64,000 nucleotides of DNA from Actinoplanes sp. NBC_00393. Its GTDB lineage: Bacteria > Actinomycetota > Actinomycetes > Mycobacteriales > Micromonosporaceae. The DNA lies in the NCBI RefSeq assembly GCF_036053395.1, contig NZ_CP107942.1:9518001-9582000 (forward strand), in the 5' to 3' direction. Below, piece after piece: positions 62,711-64,000 of this stretch. Position 1 is the stretch's first letter. Every line of letters begins with the position of its first letter. The notes under the pieces were generated by a model. That model searched no databases, was not told the DNA's origin, and saw only the letters and a program-made list of their open reading frames with translations. A program made the position numbers and the translations under genes.

Positions 62711-62971
62711 ATGGAAGCCCTGCTGGTGGTGGTCCTCCTCCTGCTGTTCATCCGCAGCGCCGATTTAGTCGCACAGTTCCTCGCATTACGGCAGCCGGGA
62801 CCAGCAGGACCACCGGCCAGTTCCGGCGATCCGTGTTCATCGGCCGGTCTCGTGCGCTCTCCGGCAACCGCGCTTGACTTGGAACGGGTTCTGCTTGACC
62901 GGTTGTTATCCGGCGACATCGGGCAGGAGGAATATCGGGCCGCCATGGCGGACGCGGCGCGACTCAGGTAG
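62711..62971 (+). CDS. Small membrane protein with SHOCT-like tail
   Basis: An 86-residue protein. A membrane segment (about 3-16, ALLVVVLLLLFI) is followed by a Pro/Ser linker and a C-terminal helix pair VLLDRLLSGDIGQEEYRAAM that fits the short SHOCT pattern. ATG follows AGGAGGAATC. It is 30 bp after the Usp stop and likely co-transcribed. Confidence 0.75.
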   Translation: MEALLVVVLLLLFIRSADLVAQFLALRQPGPAGPPASSGDPCSSAGLVRSPATALDLERVLLDRLLSGDIGQEEYRAAMADAARLR

Positions 62972-63113
62972 CTCGGTTGGTGGCCCGTTGATCCGCCCGG
63001 CTGCTGTCGTGCTGGTCGTCGTCGTGCTCGTCGCGGGCACCCAACCGGCAAGGTTGGTCTGCGGAGAGGTGCGGGCAGCCAGCCGGCAGCGACCTAGTCC
63101 CGGGGCGTCTCGG

Positions 63114-63609
63114 CTACCGGACTACGGTTGAGACCGGCTGCAGGTAGAAGAGGCACTGGACGGGGTTGAACTCGACCACCTTGGCGACGAAACGGAACTT
63201 GTCGCCTTCGCCTACGGCGGAGGGGATCGTGTCGCCGGCCAGGTTCAGGTCACCGACGTTGACGTCCTCGTACTTGAAAGCCGGACCTTCTGTCGTTTTC
63301 GGGCCCTTGTTGCCAGGTCCGAGGAGGAGGTCGTACCGGCTGTCGTACGGGCTTCTGCTTGCCTGGGCTGCTCAAGGCAGAGGTGATGCCGCCGACGACG
63401 GCCAGGACCGCGAGGACGGCCGCTCCCGCCCCGATCAGCAGCCACGGCACCGGCTTCTTCGGCCGGCGGAACTTGAGGGTCGAACGCAGGGTGCCCTGGC
63501 TCTGTTCCACGAGTTCCCAGCCGTCGTTCTGCATCCTGGCGATGGCCCGGCCTTCGGTGCCCCGGATTGCCTGTTTGGTCTCGTAGTCGTACTTGATCTC
63601 GTCGGCCAT
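63114..63609 (-). pseudogene. Frameshifted single-span membrane protein gene
   Basis: Frame 1 starts at ATG 63609 (MADEIKYDYETK) and covers a cytosolic part plus one membrane segment with PWLLIGAGAAVLAVLAV; it stops at 63250. The sequence that continues the protein with good codon bias is in the +1 frame (FKYEDVNVGDLNLAG, then KFRFVAKVVEFNPV and CLFYLQPV, stop at 63114-63116). A single-base indel between about 63300 and 63360 would join the two. It may be a sequencing error, a true mutation or programmed frameshifting. Function unknown. Confidence 0.65.
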
Positions 63610-63799
63610 GCAGCTCCGCGCCCCCTGAACACACTGATGACCGCAACGGCCTCGCGAGTATAGGAGGCGTCGGCGAGCAGCCGGATCCGCTGACGGTGCG
63701 CCCGTGGGCCTGCTTGATTCACAAGGTCGCCGTCGGGATTGTTGCACGCGTTCGGAAGCTGCAGGAGCCTGGTGATCCGAGTGGTGTCCGGTAGGCACG

Positions 63800-64000
63800 T
63801 CATTGCGATGGCCGGGCGACCCGCCGCTGTCCCGCGACCCGCAACAGCAGACCGGGGACAGCAGCAACGGCGGTGCAGGCGAGGATCGTGGCGGCGGTGA
63901 GTGGTTCGGTGCCGAGCAGGCCCCGCAACGGTGCGGCGGCGACTCCGGCGACCTGCAGGAGCGCGCATACGGCTACGGCGGCGATCAGCGACCAGTTCCG
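63800..64000 (-). CDS. C-terminus of a probable cation P-type ATPase (cut by window edge)
   Basis: Only the last 66 codons are visible; the frame is open to base 64000. It encodes two hydrophobic segments (NWSLIAAVAVCALLQVAGVA and TAATILACTAVAAVPGLLL) separated by PLRGLLGTEPLT. This is the pattern at the end of P-type ATPase cation pumps, where the last transmembrane pair carries a PLxxxFGTxPLS loop. A CtpF-like pump belongs to the mycobacterial DosR regulon, which would fit the island, but the catalytic domains lie outside the window. Confidence 0.55.
   Translation of the reverse strand, partial: RNWSLIAAVAVCALLQVAGVAAAPLRGLLGTEPLTAATILACTAVAAVPGLLLRVAGQRRVARPSQ

Noticed and set aside
1..64000. 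CRISPR arrays, tRNA or rRNA genes, insertion sequences
   Set aside because: No regularly spaced repeats, no recognisable tRNA cloverleaf or rRNA sequence, and no transposase or integrase protein were found.

Overview
The window is high-GC DNA with the start codons, strong GC3 bias and gene families of a filamentous actinomycete. Nitrate reductase, Acg-type nitroreductases, split-barrel reductases, actinobacterial DsbA/VKOR and SpoIIAB-like/STAS proteins suggest Streptomyces or Micromonosporaceae-type relatives. The genus is inference. I see no rRNA, tRNA, CRISPR array, insertion sequence or replication origin.

Left part (1-25 kb) is accessory. A four-gene minus-strand operon (7765 down to the left edge) reads as a Wadjet-like JetABCD plasmid-defence system: kleisin-like, small partner, SMC-like ATPase, and a Toprim-type JetD cut off by the window edge. 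It is followed by two paralogous zinc-finger proteins that carry a degenerate restriction-nuclease-like N-terminus, an XRE regulator, and a membrane GGDEF-EAL protein. A second two-gene unit (17020-21047) couples an HKD/phospholipase-D-fold protein to an unrecognised 510-aa partner and is a plausible uncharacterised defence module. A SpoIIAB-like kinase and an oxidative-folding pair (DsbA-like and VKOR) close this part.

Middle part (25-39 kb) is respiratory: narGHJI, narK and a cupin gene in one direction, then a single-domain response regulator, a GAF protein, a STAS protein and a HemY/CgoX-type haem biosynthesis oxidase.

Right part (39-64 kb) looks like a hypoxia/dormancy island. It contains an AdhP-like alcohol dehydrogenase, two Acg-like nitroreductases, four universal stress proteins, a CBS-BON protein, a short HPF-like ribosome-hibernation protein, DoxX, pyruvate phosphate dikinase, small membrane proteins, and at the right edge the end of a probable cation P-type ATPase. 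Reading the intergenic DNA gives repeated 14-bp palindromes of the form GGGNC-N4-GNCCC, the core of the DevR/DosR box. Most lie 57-97 bp before the start codons of these genes. The island therefore appears to be one regulon of a DevR-like regulator. No DevR/DevS gene is present here, so the regulator must lie elsewhere.

A separate TetR-family unit (45.5-47.5 kb) with a nested-palindrome operator, a CueP-like copper protein, a DUF305 protein and a frameshifted small membrane protein gene are embedded in the right part.
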